A stretch of DNA of 64,000 bases, taken from Fasciolopsis buskii. Taxonomy: Eukaryota > Platyhelminthes > Trematoda > Plagiorchiida > Fasciolidae. The translations under genes and the position numbers were made by a program. How positions within the stretch are numbered: the first letter of the stretch is position 1; every line of letters starts with the position of its first letter. Shown piece by piece: positions 1 to 14,700 of this stretch. Below the pieces are notes generated by a model, which made no database searches, was not told the DNA's origin, and worked only from the letters and a program-made list of their open reading frames with translations. The stretch covers positions 49,870 to 113,869 of the forward strand of contig LUCM01009342.1 of assembly GCA_008360955.1 (NCBI GenBank). The letters run 5' to 3'.

Positions 1-3000
1 GTACTCACTCGCGATGCTTGGGACGAAGACTTGGGTTGATATAGCCCATGCGCCTGTGACACACTCTGAAGATTGTTGACCGGTCAACTGGAATAAACTT
101 TTGCATGTGCCACTATAATTTAACTTCATGGGCTTCGAGAGTGTTAATAGGTTTCTGAGCATGATTAACTTGCGATCACATCCAATCTACTTTGACAGGT
201 TTCAGACGTCTCCTTCTAAAGAACCTTTGAAGGTTCCAGCCTTCTCCAAAGCTTTCAGCATCTACTCGGACAGTGACGTTAGGTGCTGATGAAACATCTC
301 GGCCCAATCACTGGATTAAGTGGGATATGATCTTAAACGTAAGCAGCGTGGTGTTTGGAGCAAACCAGGGAAAGACCTGTCGAAACGTGAATCTCGGTCT
401 TTGTCCACTATACCGGGCTAAGAAGTGTACAAACCAGACCGATCCAAAATTGATTTCGCGGCAAACTTTGATGTAGAACAAGGGACTATGTAGATTGTGG
501 CATGTGGTCAAGGCGGTTTTCAAAACTGAATACGCAACCACAGCCGTAGAATGCTGGAAGTGACCTTGTGATATTAAAATTTTGCTTCTCAAAAACACGC
601 TTCGAGCTTAGGGAAATTAAGCGGTGGAATTTTGGTATTGTCTGGGGAAAGCATAAAACTAATGACGCATGTTGAGGTTGAAGAGGAGCAAGCAAAAAAC
701 CATTCCATTAGGCCAGCAAAGGCAGATTCTGTCAGACAGGCGATGCTATAGATTGGTAATGGTTAATTCCAGGTGTGAAAAAAGGGTGTGACAAGCATGA
801 TTATAATGCAGGATTATGCAAATAATAAAAGCGTTTACGTGCAGCCGAGGGAAAACTGAGGTAAACAATTATCAAGGCAAAATGAATTCACATGAGCAGC
901 ATCACTGCGTTAGGCAGTTAATAGATGCCAGAGCAAAAATGACTTCAGTCGCTAGCTGGCTTTTGCTGATGTATCAGGAATCCCTCATAATCTCATTTAA
1001 GCAGTAAATTGGTTCATCAATTGTGGGTAAAGTTAACGGACGTGGCCGATAGAAACGAACACGTGATGCCTGCTAACCGGATTAATAGACGTCGTGCATA
1101 AAATAAGCGAGGTTTGATCGCATGGGAAAAGTCAATGAGGAGCGAGTAGTAATAGGTATAAAGGAACGGAAGTGAAAAAGTTAGGAGTCGACTTCATAGT
1201 GAAGCACTTATTTGGAAGCAGCTGGGAATCTGCGACTGGTTATTGTTGAAGAGATTGGCGTCCGTCCTGTACTTGGATGTCCTTTAGGAAACTTCAGCCA
1301 TCTGGAGAAAAAAATTGGCAGGTGAGTGGTCAGTATTTGAAGACCGGTTGTATGCAACCACGAGGGTGAATATGATGTGGAGTGATGTGTGAAAATCCTC
1401 ATTTTGTTCAAGGCATCAGCTGACCTAAATTTGGCCTCAAGATTTCTTAGTATACTGTGATGTAAATGGAGTGTAGACACCAGCGAGATGGAAGGGAACG
1501 CAGAGTGAATGATTCGTAATTCCGGATGCACCCGCAACCCACTGCGGCCAAGATTCCAGCGCAACGTATGCCCACGGAAATAGTGGATCTGATTGCGCCC
1601 CTTGTCATAGAAATTTTATGGAGTTTAAAAAGAAAACACCTCGAATGTTAGTCAAATATTCGCCCTTCAAAAGGCAATAAAACCCAGATCTTTCGCATCG
1701 ACAGCTACCAATCAAAACAGATGAAAAGAAAACTTATAGGTGGACAGCTGGCTGATGCAAGATCGGCAATAAAGCGCATGAGCAATTTGCGAAAGACCCT
1801 CAAGCTAGGTAGATTTCAAATGACTAAATAGATGTCGGGTTGTAAATGGCTGCTGCAGGCAAGAGTGATATGCGAAAGGGCAAACGACATTCTAATAATA
1901 GAAAAGAACGCCATGTTAACAAGGTTTTCACTGAGTCTTCAATGTTGCGCCCTTGATGAAATAAATGAGAAAGACTTCGGACACGGAGAGAAACGGCATC
2001 TTCAGTATTGACGATGCATGATAATTTGGGTTCGGATCCGCCGTGGCTGTGCCCTGGCAAGACAATTTTACCGTGGTCCTGCATAAAAGGAACGAAATTG
2101 CAAGTGCCACTGGACTACCGGAAATTACAATCAGCTGTCCAAGCATTTGGAAGGGCTAGATGAGTTGCGATGCATAAGGCATTCAAGGAAGACTTTGTCA
2201 GAGCCGCATATGCAGGAATGACATATTCAAGCCTTTGCTAATTTTCGGGATCGAGTCAAGTCTCAGCAACGCATGACAACTTGACCGAAACAGAAAGGCA
2301 ATTAAAAGCAGAGCGCCCTCCGTTGAGGGCAGTGTCGAGCCCCCGGAGATGATTCTTCTCCAAGGGCCAACGTTCTAGTCTGCATTGTTAGAGAATGAGA
2401 ACGGCGCAAGAAACCAAGTAGAAACCAAGTCTGAAAAGACCGGAACCCCGGTTTGCCGTGCCTCACTATATACCAAAGGAAAACTCCAGGTTTAACAAAG
2501 GTGGGCCGGCAAACCCAAAGAATGGGAATGTCAATGTCACGGACCGCCAATTATGTCAACTGATTTGATCCCATTATACATTTGACGGTTCATCGCCCTT
2601 CATCATTAAGCTGGGTCTTTACCTGGTGCCTCAATCATACCGAATCAGTTTTACAATGGTCGGCATGATGAGTCCACAAGTTTCCTCTGCTTATTGATGT
2701 GTTTCACGAGCCAAACGTAGAGCCTATTATATCGAGTATCGTTCCAGTGATGGTGGTGGCATTCTGAAGCATTAAAACAAGGAATCGGAAGCCGCCCTCT
2801 GAACTGGACAGATCAGAGAATCCCCGATCACGTCAGAGGACCAGCTGAATGGGATCAGCTGCACCGCCGACAGGCCAGACTAAAAATTTACTCCCCACTT
2901 TCCGCAAATATGTCCCGTCACTGAAATTGCCTCACAGTTGTGTACAGAGATGGTAGCGGCCGTCGATCGCTCTCTGAGTCCGCCCTCACATTGAATCGTA

Positions 3001-6000
3001 AGCAAGATTGCTACCCCCACAGTGCTACAGTACTTAACATTTTCATCCTACCGCTATGGATAAAGTTAGACCCGCGCTGCTTTCTGCGTGTTAGATGACG
3101 CGTTTCATGTTTGATGAAGATACAACGGAGGCTTTCTAGATATCCCACATTTTACGGTACAAGATGAAACCTGAAACCGTATGGGTTTTAGCAATGGGAT
3201 TCACAGATTTTGTCAATTCACTTAAGGGAATAAGAACGGATTACGGCAAGAATCCTCTCCGGAGGAAAGCATCTGCTTCTAGTTCAAATGGCACTTTCGC
3301 CAGACGAAAACCCTCTTCCAATAGCTGCAAGCCCAGGAAACTGGGTGAACTTCACTCTGGCAGACCTACCAAGGAAGCGCGCTAGCAGGCAAGCGCTGGT
3401 AGGACTGGATCTAGTGCAAGCACTTATTCTTAGCGCTTGCAAAAATGCCTTGCCTAGAGTCACCTACTATTGTTAACTGGCTAGGCTTACATACCCGTTC
3501 ATTCCAAGCTTGACCCCTGGGTTTTCCGCAAAAGCAACCGGATTTTCCTAAGATGAGGCAGATATGTTGTCACATTTCCTCCAGTTCTTCTTTCCAGTGA
3601 CCAAAAGCCTGTCAGGGTCTAGCGGCGGTTGCTGCCAATCAAACGGAAGCCGTGCCTGATGCTCTTTAACTAGTATACTATTAAACGGCCTAGAAGCAAA
3701 CGTAGGCGTCCGCTGCCTCACTCGGCATCTATTACCTGTGGTATTTATCCCATTACCACAGTAGGCCACGCCCACCCCGCTTTCAACCACAGCGGTAAAC
3801 TAAGGTTAGCAGGAAGGAATTATTCCACGACTCCCATGGAATTCAGTTTAGGTGGATGGATTTTCATAGGCCGGCTTTCCGTTCCTCGCAACCGGCAAAA
3901 ATGCCCCATCAAAACCACGACATTAAAATTCAGGCGTAGGCTATCTCGCCGCCGCTCAGCGCCCTGTCGGCAAAATACGCTCAAACAACCTAATAACGAC
4001 GTCGCTTTTTTCACCGTTTCTTTATCATTTTCAGCGTGTCCTCCGCCTAAACCATCCCACTTTACTGTCCTATAATCATAAACTCCCTACCAGCAACTAC
4101 AATACTCACCCTGGAAGGCGCTGCAGTTTCTCAGCCTTGGACAATAAAGAATAGGCTTTAAACTGCTCTCGTGTCTAAATCCTTCAACCATATATTCCCA
4201 TCTCCCTTCGCGCGACCAATTTTTTCGACCCATTTGATGTAAAACCTCAATGCATAAACTCATTCAAGTATCTGTAACCCTGCTGGCCAAAGCACTTTTC
4301 CGTTATCTCTAGCACTAGCCAATTTCCTACTCGCATTAAGCAAGACGCATGCACTGCGACTAATGATTCATATGAGAAACTGCATCAATGTTCTCATCAC
4401 AGAAGCCTGGCTCTTATGAATTCTCACAAAACAAAATCTCCCTAGTTGATTTCCATGCTTCTTTGGAAAACAGGTGAACATTTCGTCCGCAGGTTGCCTT
4501 GTGTACGTAAGAGACACTCTTCCAGCTTTTTAGGCAACCACCCTATTTTTGGTTTTCTGCAGGATTTCGTTGAACCTGTCGTTGCACTTGGTTGCCGAGA
4601 GCTTCTAATCGGTCCGGTTGCCACAGTGCCATCGCCAGTCAGTCTGATTTTTCAAAGATGACTGATGCAACAAATCATACTGCCAGTAAAATGGACTCCG
4701 GGTTGGTAGTCGGCGGTTTTGTTGATTCAGCGGTAAGTTGGTCCTTCATTCTCCCTCCCGATTCCTTTCTTCACAGCATGGCAACAAGTGGCTGGAACAA
4801 TCCTGTCTAGCTGCCAACCAGAAAAACCTAGCGTTTCATTTTATTTTTGCGACAATTCTGATCCAAGCGCGCTTTTCTATGGGAGGTGAGTTTGCTATTT
4901 TCGACCCCTCTCAGGAATTCCACCAGGTTCAGCTGCCACTATGAATCATTTTCTTACCCACGCCCTTTTCCGCTGCCCGGATTTGGAACCATTTCTTTGG
5001 ATTGGCTCCACAATGATGGGAGATTGCCGTTGCGCAATTTTATTATGTTACCTAGATATCATTACTAAAAATAGAACAATGTGAGCCAAAGAAAATTGAG
5101 TTCTGTTAACCGCCACAAAATGCATTCTGTTCTGCGAACGAATGTGAATGGCAAAGGAGCATGGCTCGTTATTTTAGACAAACCACATTTCTGTCAAGAC
5201 AAAGCCCTTACGGATGACCTGCCGGAAGTATTTTTGGACTTGGAGCAGGATGTTCCAATACTGCCGTCCAACTTGTAAACCATCTCGACTGACACCAGCT
5301 ATTTTCCGCCCTTATGGAATACCTAATCCCTTCTCTCGAGCAAATGTTTCGCCACAGGACCTTTTCGAACACAGACCCATTAGCCGTACTTCAATTGTCA
5401 CAGGCATTATGAAAGGAAAGGATAAGTAGGAACTAGTTTTCTGCTTATTGATTCATGCTTTAGCAAAGCCAGCCAAAGCCATTGTTGATTTCGAGAAAAA
5501 CCATGAAACGCTTGCCCGGATAGCTTCCGAAGGCTAACAGCGGGGCCAATTCTATGACCTCAATCAATCCAGATGTGGCTAAAGCCTTTGTCCGATTTTC
5601 CCATTGCTGACTTCTGACTAAAATCGAAATGTTTGTTAATGGGAGTCCAACATTTGCCTAGGCTTCTTATCCGAACTTTCGTTATTACGCTGTTCTCGTG
5701 AACAGAACTGCTTCCATACAATGTCCAGCTACTAGCTCGGTCATCCTATTATGTACCCTTGTATATGCCGGTGTATATATTTATCATCTTTATGTGTGCG
5801 GCGCTGCAAGGCATTACAATTTACACCAATGAGGAATCGGTGCGTGAGAATTGACTTCGTTTTTCTACATCAGTAAGTCGGCTGCTCAAATTGCAAATCA
5901 GGCACCCAAATAGCATCCAACTCCAATTCGGCGCTCGGAAGCAATGGAATTCTAATTCTTGTCAAAATTCTCAGCAGACTACTTTTTGCTAAAAAATTAT

Positions 6001-9000
6001 TCTTACTAAAACTCATGCCCTATCAACGCCGATCAACAAGAATTTCCTTGGAAATAATTCTATAACAATTGCACGACTGATTTCCGCAGCTCGAAGACAA
6101 AGGCTGCTATTGGATGAGCATCATTGTATTTTATAAACCTTTGCATACAGTCAATAATGTTACATTTCAGTTGACAATCCGTTAATAGCGAATAAGAGAT
6201 CATTGGTCAGAAATAAAAGGTCTCGTGTGAAAGACCCCTCTTATGGATTATTACTTGGCTGGACATAAATGGTAGTGCAAACTTACCGACAGGACTGAGG
6301 AGCACCGGTGATAGTCCCCTGTCTCCACAAATTACAACAGATAAAAATGCCATTTTAGCTGGGAAGTTCTAGCGATCTGCAGCGAGTTAAAAGTTTCGTA
6401 CTAAGGGCCAGTGGAAAGCTCTCTGAAGCCGCAGACGTGGGTGGGGCCGGAGCAAGGGCGAAGGATTAGGCTTATTCTCCATCACTGTTACGCAGGGCTC
6501 AGACTGGTATAGTGAGGTTATCATATATAACAAGAGGATGGTTCTCTGATGGCATCTCTAGCTTTTAGAGTCACAGAAGGCTGTGGAGATTTCCCGGATA
6601 ACTCAGAGCTGTATTATCCTCGTTGCGCATCAGTATTTTCACAAGGATTTCAATAGGATCCGGAAAACTGTTTAAAACGATATGCTGAGAAAGTTCGCAT
6701 GTTAGGTTTTAAAGCTTTTGCTGGTGAAATAACTTTGCTTTCAGACAGCATGTTCAGTACTTATTCAGCATTTTGTGGAAAAAAGAAAAATGCCGTGAAA
6801 GTCACCCATTCCACTCGAAATAAAAGAGGTCTTTCGGACAAGGAGTTCATTCTTATATATGCCAAGAATAAGTAAAAGCGGCAACTTCCGAGTTAGCTTT
6901 GGATGGTAGGTCCCATATGTTATGCAGGGATGGGCTGACTACTTGAGAAGGACAACGCCTCGATATTCGTGGGTCCCCTGGATAGATGGATACAGGATAC
7001 CATGGGCGAATATTAAGTCAAACATGCTGCTGTATTCACTCATCCAGGTATAATTGCGAGCACTTTTCCTTAAGTTGGAGCGTTAAACATACTTTTGGTG
7101 AGTTCAAATCACCAGCCGTCATCTTCCCTGCGAACAAAAGAGTTGCACACAGTTGATTGCTTTGCTCAGAGTATTTGGTTCCGCGGTATTTGTAGAGTTA
7201 TAAACGCAAATGGCAAGCACCAGGCGGCCTGGCTTGTAAAGCAACTCAGGGTGTGTTCTTCGGGGAGTCCAGGTAAGGCGGCTCGAGGGTAGGGATACCA
7301 GTGATTTGCTTAGCGCGCGCCAGGAGTCCGCTACCGTCCCATTGAATCCATATGTAGCTAAGAAAATATCTTATTCACACCCATAGTTGGTGGGGCCATG
7401 ATTAGATGGTTCAGAGAACTTCAAAGTTGGAAACTGAGGCAATCTGCACCCCACAAGTAAGCTTGAGCAAAACAGAAGCGGGAGTCATTCAAGGCAGAGA
7501 ATTAACTATCCCCACTAGCTAGACTGCCGGGGACAAAATTCTCATCGGTTATAAAATTGTCCTTTGAATGGGGTTGGGATTTAATCAAATGGGACAGAGG
7601 CGCTTCAAAGTGACGGTCGGGAAATACTATGGTTGCTGATGGCTTTGAGGCTAGTGACAAATTCTCAGAAGGGCCTTGGTTGCCGAAATGCTGACAAAGA
7701 TTCATCAAGAAGTTGCATGTGAATAAGATGTCATTGCTGTCTTCTAAAGTACCGTGCCTGGCATGAGGGTGGATAAGTGAGGATAGAACGTAATTAAGGG
7801 GGGCAAATTAGCTCCCGGGCATGCAGAGCAAACGGTCCACTTTGGAGTACATCCAAGGGTTGTTGGATCTGCGAGTGGCTGAACACAGATTAAGAGGAAT
7901 CATCTAGCAAATTTTTTGTCTGATGTGTGCAGGATCTTTGCAGGTTCATAATAGGAGAGGGCTTTGAAGGTGGATAAGGCAGGCCAATCACATGATGTTT
8001 TGGACGGGGTTGCAACTAGTGATTAGAACTAAGTTCGGCCTAGCGACCCGGAAGAGATCGTTAATTCACGAAGGTTGGCGAAGTTTTGGTCGAATAGGCA
8101 GGGTGAGGGAAGTAGAGGATGAATGAGAAGGGTTGGATCCCAGCTGCACATCGATAGTTTGTAAGTGGAAGTGGACGCCCTTATTGGATAATGACTGGCT
8201 TGTTAAAATGTTGGAAACTTTAGAATCCTCGATATCACTAAAGCGAGAGATGGAACTTTGAGCACCCCAAGCGGATGAATGCGCATCAAAATGTTCTTTG
8301 GAAGACACATTTGGGCAAGGTACAGAAATCGAATTAACTGGCTGGTGGATGCAGTGATTAGTCTTGAATGCAGAAAGAATATAAGACGATAAAGCTAAGG
8401 CTGGCATAACAGATTTTGAGAGTGGTGAAGCTCGTGGGTTCGCTAGGCTCATTCTGGAGAATAGGTATCGGTTTTACTGCTAGACCCCAGGATTGAAACC
8501 GGTCAGGCCCAATTAGGCTAGTGAGGAGGAAATCATGATTTAACTAAGCATCAGGAACCGTTGAAGTCAAGCTTATTGAGAATCGATGCGTAAGTGGGGT
8601 TGAATTCTGCCCGGACCAAAATGGTTCAGTGGGCTAGTGAGGTCCCCTGTTGGTTGAATCGAGCGTTGGCTTGGGAAGAAACTTACGGTTTTCACCTCTG
8701 GAGTTAAGGCCACGGCAGGCAACAACGAGTGAAAGATGGACCGCGCCAGAAGACACTAGTTCTCCAGGGGCATGTTGTAGGTGTGAGAGTGCTACCGCTT
8801 TCTACTTTTTAAGTGGCCAGAGGTGCCATTCAGCAAAGGCTATTGGCCAGAGGCAGCAGATATGAGCGGAAGTTTGTACTTTCATTATCAACGACTGACA
8901 TATGTGCAACGCAAATGTGATTGACCAAAGCATGCGATTGGTTAAGAGAATTCCCAGATTTGAGGGAAACCTCGGCTCTGGGCTAAAGACTGTCACGGAG

Positions 9001-11430
9001 TTTGTTTGTCATCTAAGCAGGTTTTCTCTCAGGGCGTGCGGCTCACCAGAGGATTTTATGGTTCGAGTTAGAGTAGTGTTTCCTTCAGTTTTTCGGCGAC
9101 CATCACTAAATTCTTTCGCCGTCCCTACAATTTATGTATCGGGCAGTCATTGAACTGCAATTTTCTTAGCAGCCTAAGGGATTTGGAAATCCACGCTACA
9201 TTTATCGTAATGTTCGCTTATCTTTTCTTTCACGCCGATGGCTTTTCTTCAGTCGTGGCACATAGATAGATGAGAGACATAGCAAACTTTAAATCCAACA
9301 GTTGTGGCGCTCTTGATCAAAAGAGCTTTGGATGTTTGGGCGAATGCCTAATTTGCACGCCCCATGGGGCATTTTGTGACGTATGTAGGCACTAGTTTGT
9401 CTGCGAACTATGTGCATCTGGAACCAGAGGTTAAGTTGCTTGCTATGAAGGCTGATTGACCGGTGTTCACTTATGGAGGATAAGCGGGCAACCTAACAGC
9501 AGTTTGTCCTAAAGTAAGAGCAGAGTTAGGATCAGCCCCAGCCTAATATATCGGGGTTACAGACTAATAATCATAACGTGTCCATTTACAATTCAGTCAC
9601 ATTTGAATAATTTTACTTGCTTGAATGGAGCCACACGTGGGCAAAATTTACGTTGTGAGAAAAATCCCTGCTTACTTTATTTTGTTTCTTTTCTGACACC
9701 ACAGTACTCCTTCCAACCTGCCCATAACGGCACCAGTTTCGGTCGGTGTATATTTTCTGCTTGCTGCACTTTTTCTTTTTTGATTTGTCCGTTTGTTTCA
9801 TAGTTAAGAAAACTTTACAGACATTTGGTGAAGTCAATTATAACCCAAATTAGAACGGCTATTTTATAGTCTGTTTTCGTTTAATCAATCAATTCGGCCG
9901 ACCGTGAACATTTCTTTTGCTTAAGTTGTCATTTGGCCCCTACTATTAGGAAACTGTTTTTTGGAAAGCATCAAGCGTCCGGAAGCTGTTGTGTTCGACT
10001 GAACCATGAAACATATACCTTCTATTTATTTCCTATCAGCGAGCATCATTTTGTAGGCAGATTTTGGTCTTTTTCATTATAGTTTGTCATGATAAATATC
10101 GGGGTAACTGTCAACCATGTGGTTCCTGTGGGCATAATTTCTAACTCATGAACTTCATCGCAGAAATAAATGGGCACCCTTGTCCCCGCCCCTTGGAGTT
10201 CATATCTGATTAAGGTATGCGTTGCAAATAGCTTTTTGGATCATGGTCGCACGGTTTATGGGTCCGGTCGGCACAGTACTGCGACTAAGGCCATCATTTA
10301 TATAACCCAACAAATTGAGCTCCATCTGTGAGTGAGCAACTTTTGAACAATGCGTGACCAGCGTGAAACGCCAAATAGAAGCAAAACTGAATCGTAAATT
10401 GCACGATAATGAATCGTGAAGTTCATTAACGCACTCAAAAATCCAACCTCAAATACGTGAAGAAAAGGACTGAAGCCCAGAGCTGGTACCACTCAATAGA
10501 AAGGCGCACATGGATCAGGCAGGTCCTAAAACGAGAAAATCAGGAGGTGAGTACCAAAAACAAACTTTCAAGCGAAAACTTCCACAAGATAAAGACTCAA
10601 AGTTAGTTGTTTGGCGGTAGTCCCATGAATTTTCAGGCAAAATTCTTTTATGGAGGAAAGCACACTGCCATGCAATTCACCGTGCACTGGTAACTTGCAC
10701 GAGAATTTAAAACCTGCACGTCAAAAAGCACGAGCGGTGTTTGTCGTCATCCGCTCTACTTGCTCTAGTATTTTGAGTAAAGGATGAATGAGGCGATAGT
10801 AGTGTGTGCATTGTGCTGCCACAAGAGGTGGGACACGGAGGAGAGTGTGGCATTTTAGGGGTCCCTTTTTGGGCTTCCATAAGAAGTTGCTTTTTTGATA
10901 ACGATCAAACTGGTAGCTTAGACGCCGATGCATCTTTCGGTCTGGCAGTGGGCATAAAAAGCTGCACGTTAGCCTTAGATTCGATGAAATACACCTTTGA
11001 TCTTACTTCACTTGCCACGCTTGATGAGATTGTAAAGCGGCAAACATATCCCTAGAAAACAAGACGGGCATAAAGCGTACGTAGACCATCCCAGAACTGG
11101 AGGAAACTGGAAAGCAGATAACTTATTGCGTTCCTTTGGCCAGTGTCCAAAACAGCTTGGGGTCATCTTTGGCAGTTACCAGAAAGGAGAACGATGAACC
11201 TCGTGTCTTGTGCTATCTCCTCTGGAGGAAACGTCGTCACTCTGGCCCGAGCCATAACATAAACCATATGAAGCAGGGCGGTGGGGGTTTGCGCCGAGAT
11301 GTGTATAGTGTAAGTAAAAGCCTTGTGTGGCAAGGTGCTCTATGTTCCTGGGACCGTAAACCCTATTTTATTGGAAAAGAGGACTCCCTGGATGCTTTGT
11401 ATGACTAAGTTGCAGCCAGCGGGTGGGAAA
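1..11430. other. No recognised gene; unassigned DNA
   Basis: I found no exon, RNA gene or mobile-element domain I could defend in this stretch. Open frames are short (up to about 130 codons), occur on both strands and resemble no family I recognise. Composition looks mixed, with no long microsatellite. It is most simply intergenic or intronic DNA, possibly containing old repeats too decayed to recognise without a species repeat library. Confidence 0.5.
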
Positions 11431-11439
11431 GTGCAATAA

Positions 11440-11720
11440 CTGGATTACTTGTGGCGCAGTGGGCTGTTGCGAGACATTCTCAGCAATCAGAGATGATCGG
11501 CAAAAATTATTGCAAGACAAGAAGGTTGCAAAGTGTCTACGCTACACCGGGCACATTCCCCATCAAACTGGAATCCGAGGATCGTGTTCTTACGGGCTAC
11601 TTAATGTTGGATAACGGGTCTGATATGACCCTAATCACGTTTACCCATAAATGGCGAAGCGACTGCGCGGGGAGTGCAAGCCGTCAATGGGACTGCCAGG
11701 ATCCTCTTGGTGAGCTATGA
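11440..11720 (+). mobile_element. BEL/Pao-like retrotransposon remnant: zinc knuckle and aspartic protease
   Basis: A plus-strand frame contains FPIKLESEDRVLTGYLMLDN followed by GSDMTLI. This is the shape of the BEL/Pao aspartic protease core: a beta strand, an acidic linker, then 'aLLDsGSdvTLI'. The catalytic Asp is present, but the usual D-S/T-G triad reads D-N-G (bases 11610-11618). About 50 codons upstream, in another frame, CGAVGC recalls the CG..GC knuckle that often precedes this protease. Reading both requires a frameshift, and stops surround the fragment. I found no reverse transcriptase or integrase downstream to about 14 kb and no long terminal repeats. In an intact element this protease would cleave the Gag-Pol polyprotein. 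The call rests on one motif block, so a chance resemblance cannot be excluded. Confidence 0.45.
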
Positions 11721-11729
11721 ACTTCAAGT

Positions 11730-14700
11730 TTATCGGTGAACAAGAAGTCCGTGAACACTGAACGTGCTGCCCTTGTAGTAACAATGACATTGCCACGTTT
11801 CTCGGAGCCTGCCACGATTCGTGCCGTGTGTCTAATCATGACGTACCACGAATGGTAATCCGGTAATTGGATGGAATTAGTAAAAACCTGGCGGGACTTC
11901 AGGTAAAGTGGATAAGACACGTGTTTGACAATAACAAACGGCCAAAAAGTGCTGAAGGAGGAGGAAGATTGTCAAGGTTGTCTCAAACTATCTGGAGGAA
12001 ATTTATGAACCTTCGGATATGGAACTCCCAAGAATCATAATAATGGCGGTAAGCTGTACTGGGGGGTGCGTCGGATAAGAGAAATTTTGTGTAAAAAACC
12101 TTAAATACACTAGCCAAGAATGTCCTTTAGGCTGCCATTTTTGTTGTCGCATCTTTTGATCCCAGTCAGTAGTGCGGGTGCGGAATATGTGGTGCGCAAG
12201 CCGTTTCGGAGGCGGTAGTAATCGAGGTTTTAGCCAATATCAAAGATGCGAGTTGAGATATCCAATGCGATAATTGGTATAGTTTTGGCTGACCGGGCCA
12301 GTACTCCAGCGTAAGTTCTAGCAGGTTCTAACAGGTTCCTAGCAGGAGATATGGGATGGCAAATTTGTAATTGCCATTCGCGGAAAGAACCGGTAACGGC
12401 GCGTCCACTCCAGGTGCTAGACTTGAAACGCAAAGGGATGAAGTAATCTGGGCGCCAGCTTGAGTTTATGGTGATTATTGGATCGCAGCAAAATACCTGC
12501 AACATAGTGCATCTACTCCGTAAAATGTGATAACTAGAACTGTATTATGGTAGCAGCAGGTTTGAAGCTACCAAGAACGACCTATTCAGCCCTGCCAAGC
12601 CAGTAAAGAGGGTAAAATTATATGAGGAGCGAAGAGCACACAAGCTGAAGGTCTATAAAATCAGAGAATGTGGTGGGAGCACTTATCCGTCAGGAAGTTC
12701 GTTTATGTTTCGTCAGCCCACATTAGGAGAAGTTCAAAGGTAAGTTGCCTAAACCACTGGTAAAGAAGGTACAACACCAAAAGCTTTTTTAGCTTCATTG
12801 GTAAGTAGATTCGCCAAATGAACTCGTCCGTGATCACGGTTGTATCTCATCAACAATCCATAAATACTATGCCACAATGTTTCATTTTGGCATCACCATG
12901 TAAACCGGTCTAACTCTTAGTCGTATGGACTGTTCTAGCTTCAATAGGTTATAATTTTTCCCCTTCGTCGCTGATGCATTCACCTTGCATTCCTTATTCA
13001 CTGAAGGTTGCTCATTGCCTTTGCTTCAGTCCATCGTGCACTCGATTCTTTTTCGGCACGTCGTGGGTAGAAGTGCTCTATTTGGGTAGACGAAATAGAT
13101 ATTGATCATTTTGGCCGCATCTCAGTGCTCCAGACTACCATCAACTGAAATCTTTGGCATTCGACCGAGCCAAGTGTTTCTCCATACAGCCTGTAATTTT
13201 CTATCGGTCTCGGCCCAGATGGTGTGATCGCCTGTTCGTAAATGTGGCCTGGCCTAATCAACTGGTCCGGCATTGTTCGCAACTCTATTCACTCCTTCAA
13301 GCTCTTGGTGCTTCCGCCTCCGGTAATATGTTGACATCCGCCATCGAGCTCTTCTCAAGTGTTGCGTCAGCTGCACGCACATTTACTGGACTTTAACACA
13401 AAACATCTTGAAGTCCGTTGCTCAGAAACTGTTTCAAATTGGTCTGGCACACTTATCCACAGCGTATTGCTTTGCAGATTATGATCGCGCCCCTGAGTAA
13501 TCCAATATAGCATATACCAACATATCCTTTCTGACTTCCATTATTCACGTTTCCTCTGCATGATCCATGTAAAAAGTGATCTTGCCATGCGCATGCCTCC
13601 CTTAATCCGAGAAATATACAATATTATTATTATTTCTTTAAAACGTGGTCAAGGCGACTAATAATGCTGTTCGGTTGTGCTTCCATAAATTCAATCCCTT
13701 CCCCGAAATGGCTTTTTTGTTCACTTTTCATATTTTGTGTGCTTCATCTGCCTAGCATTCCTGAATGTCTAATGGTACGCAGCAAACGATCCATTCGAGT
13801 GTGTCTAGATAGCAAAGATCAGATTGATGCTGAAATCCATTTAGAGTTGTGCAGTTTTGAATTTTCACCGAATCCGGGAACAACCGCGAACCCAGTAGTC
13901 TGGGTTCCTTTTTGCAGCGAGTGACATTTATCGGGTTTCCGGCTATCTTGATTGGCTAACCTAACGATTCATATTGTTTTGTGTGCTCCGACATGGCCAC
14001 CTCGATTCCTGACACTGCATATCATTCCATTGCATCTCTCGTTCGCCCGCAGCAATAGCGCGTGCATCGAAGCGGCCGTCTTCCCGGGCCATTTATTTTG
14101 GACTCAACGAAATTCTCATACTCTCCAATAAGTTAGAAGTGGCTTTCTCATTGTCCTTCCAATGTCATCAGTTTGAATGAAGGGAGATCGAGTGATACTC
14201 ATGCCTTAGCGTTTGTGGTTGACAGGGAGCTGAGTTTCCGGGACGCTAGCAAGACCGGATGAAAAGGTTCAGACGAATTTCGGTGTCGGTAAGCTTTGTT
14301 GTCTAAATAGTCGGAGGCCCGACCCGGAAACTGCTCGATTCTGATTCCCGTTGCTACTTGACTAACCACAAAACAGAATCCCAAAAATCATAATTCACAG
14401 GACAAACATGATATGACACTCACTTTACTAATGGATGATTCGTCCGAAGAACCGTCGTGACCAAACACCGAATTCGCGACTTGCGAAACCACCTGATGTC
14501 TAAATCCACGTCATTTCAATCCTTCTCTCAATATTTAAATAATATTCTGATTCAAAATACCAATCTCGGCGCTTCAAGATTTCGATGCCGAGAATCCGGG
14601 CAAGCCTCAGCCAAACAGATGTGAAGTTTAAATCTAACAAAACTTATCTGCAAGTTTCTACGGCGTTAAATCAGACAACCTTCAGATTTCACAAAACTGC

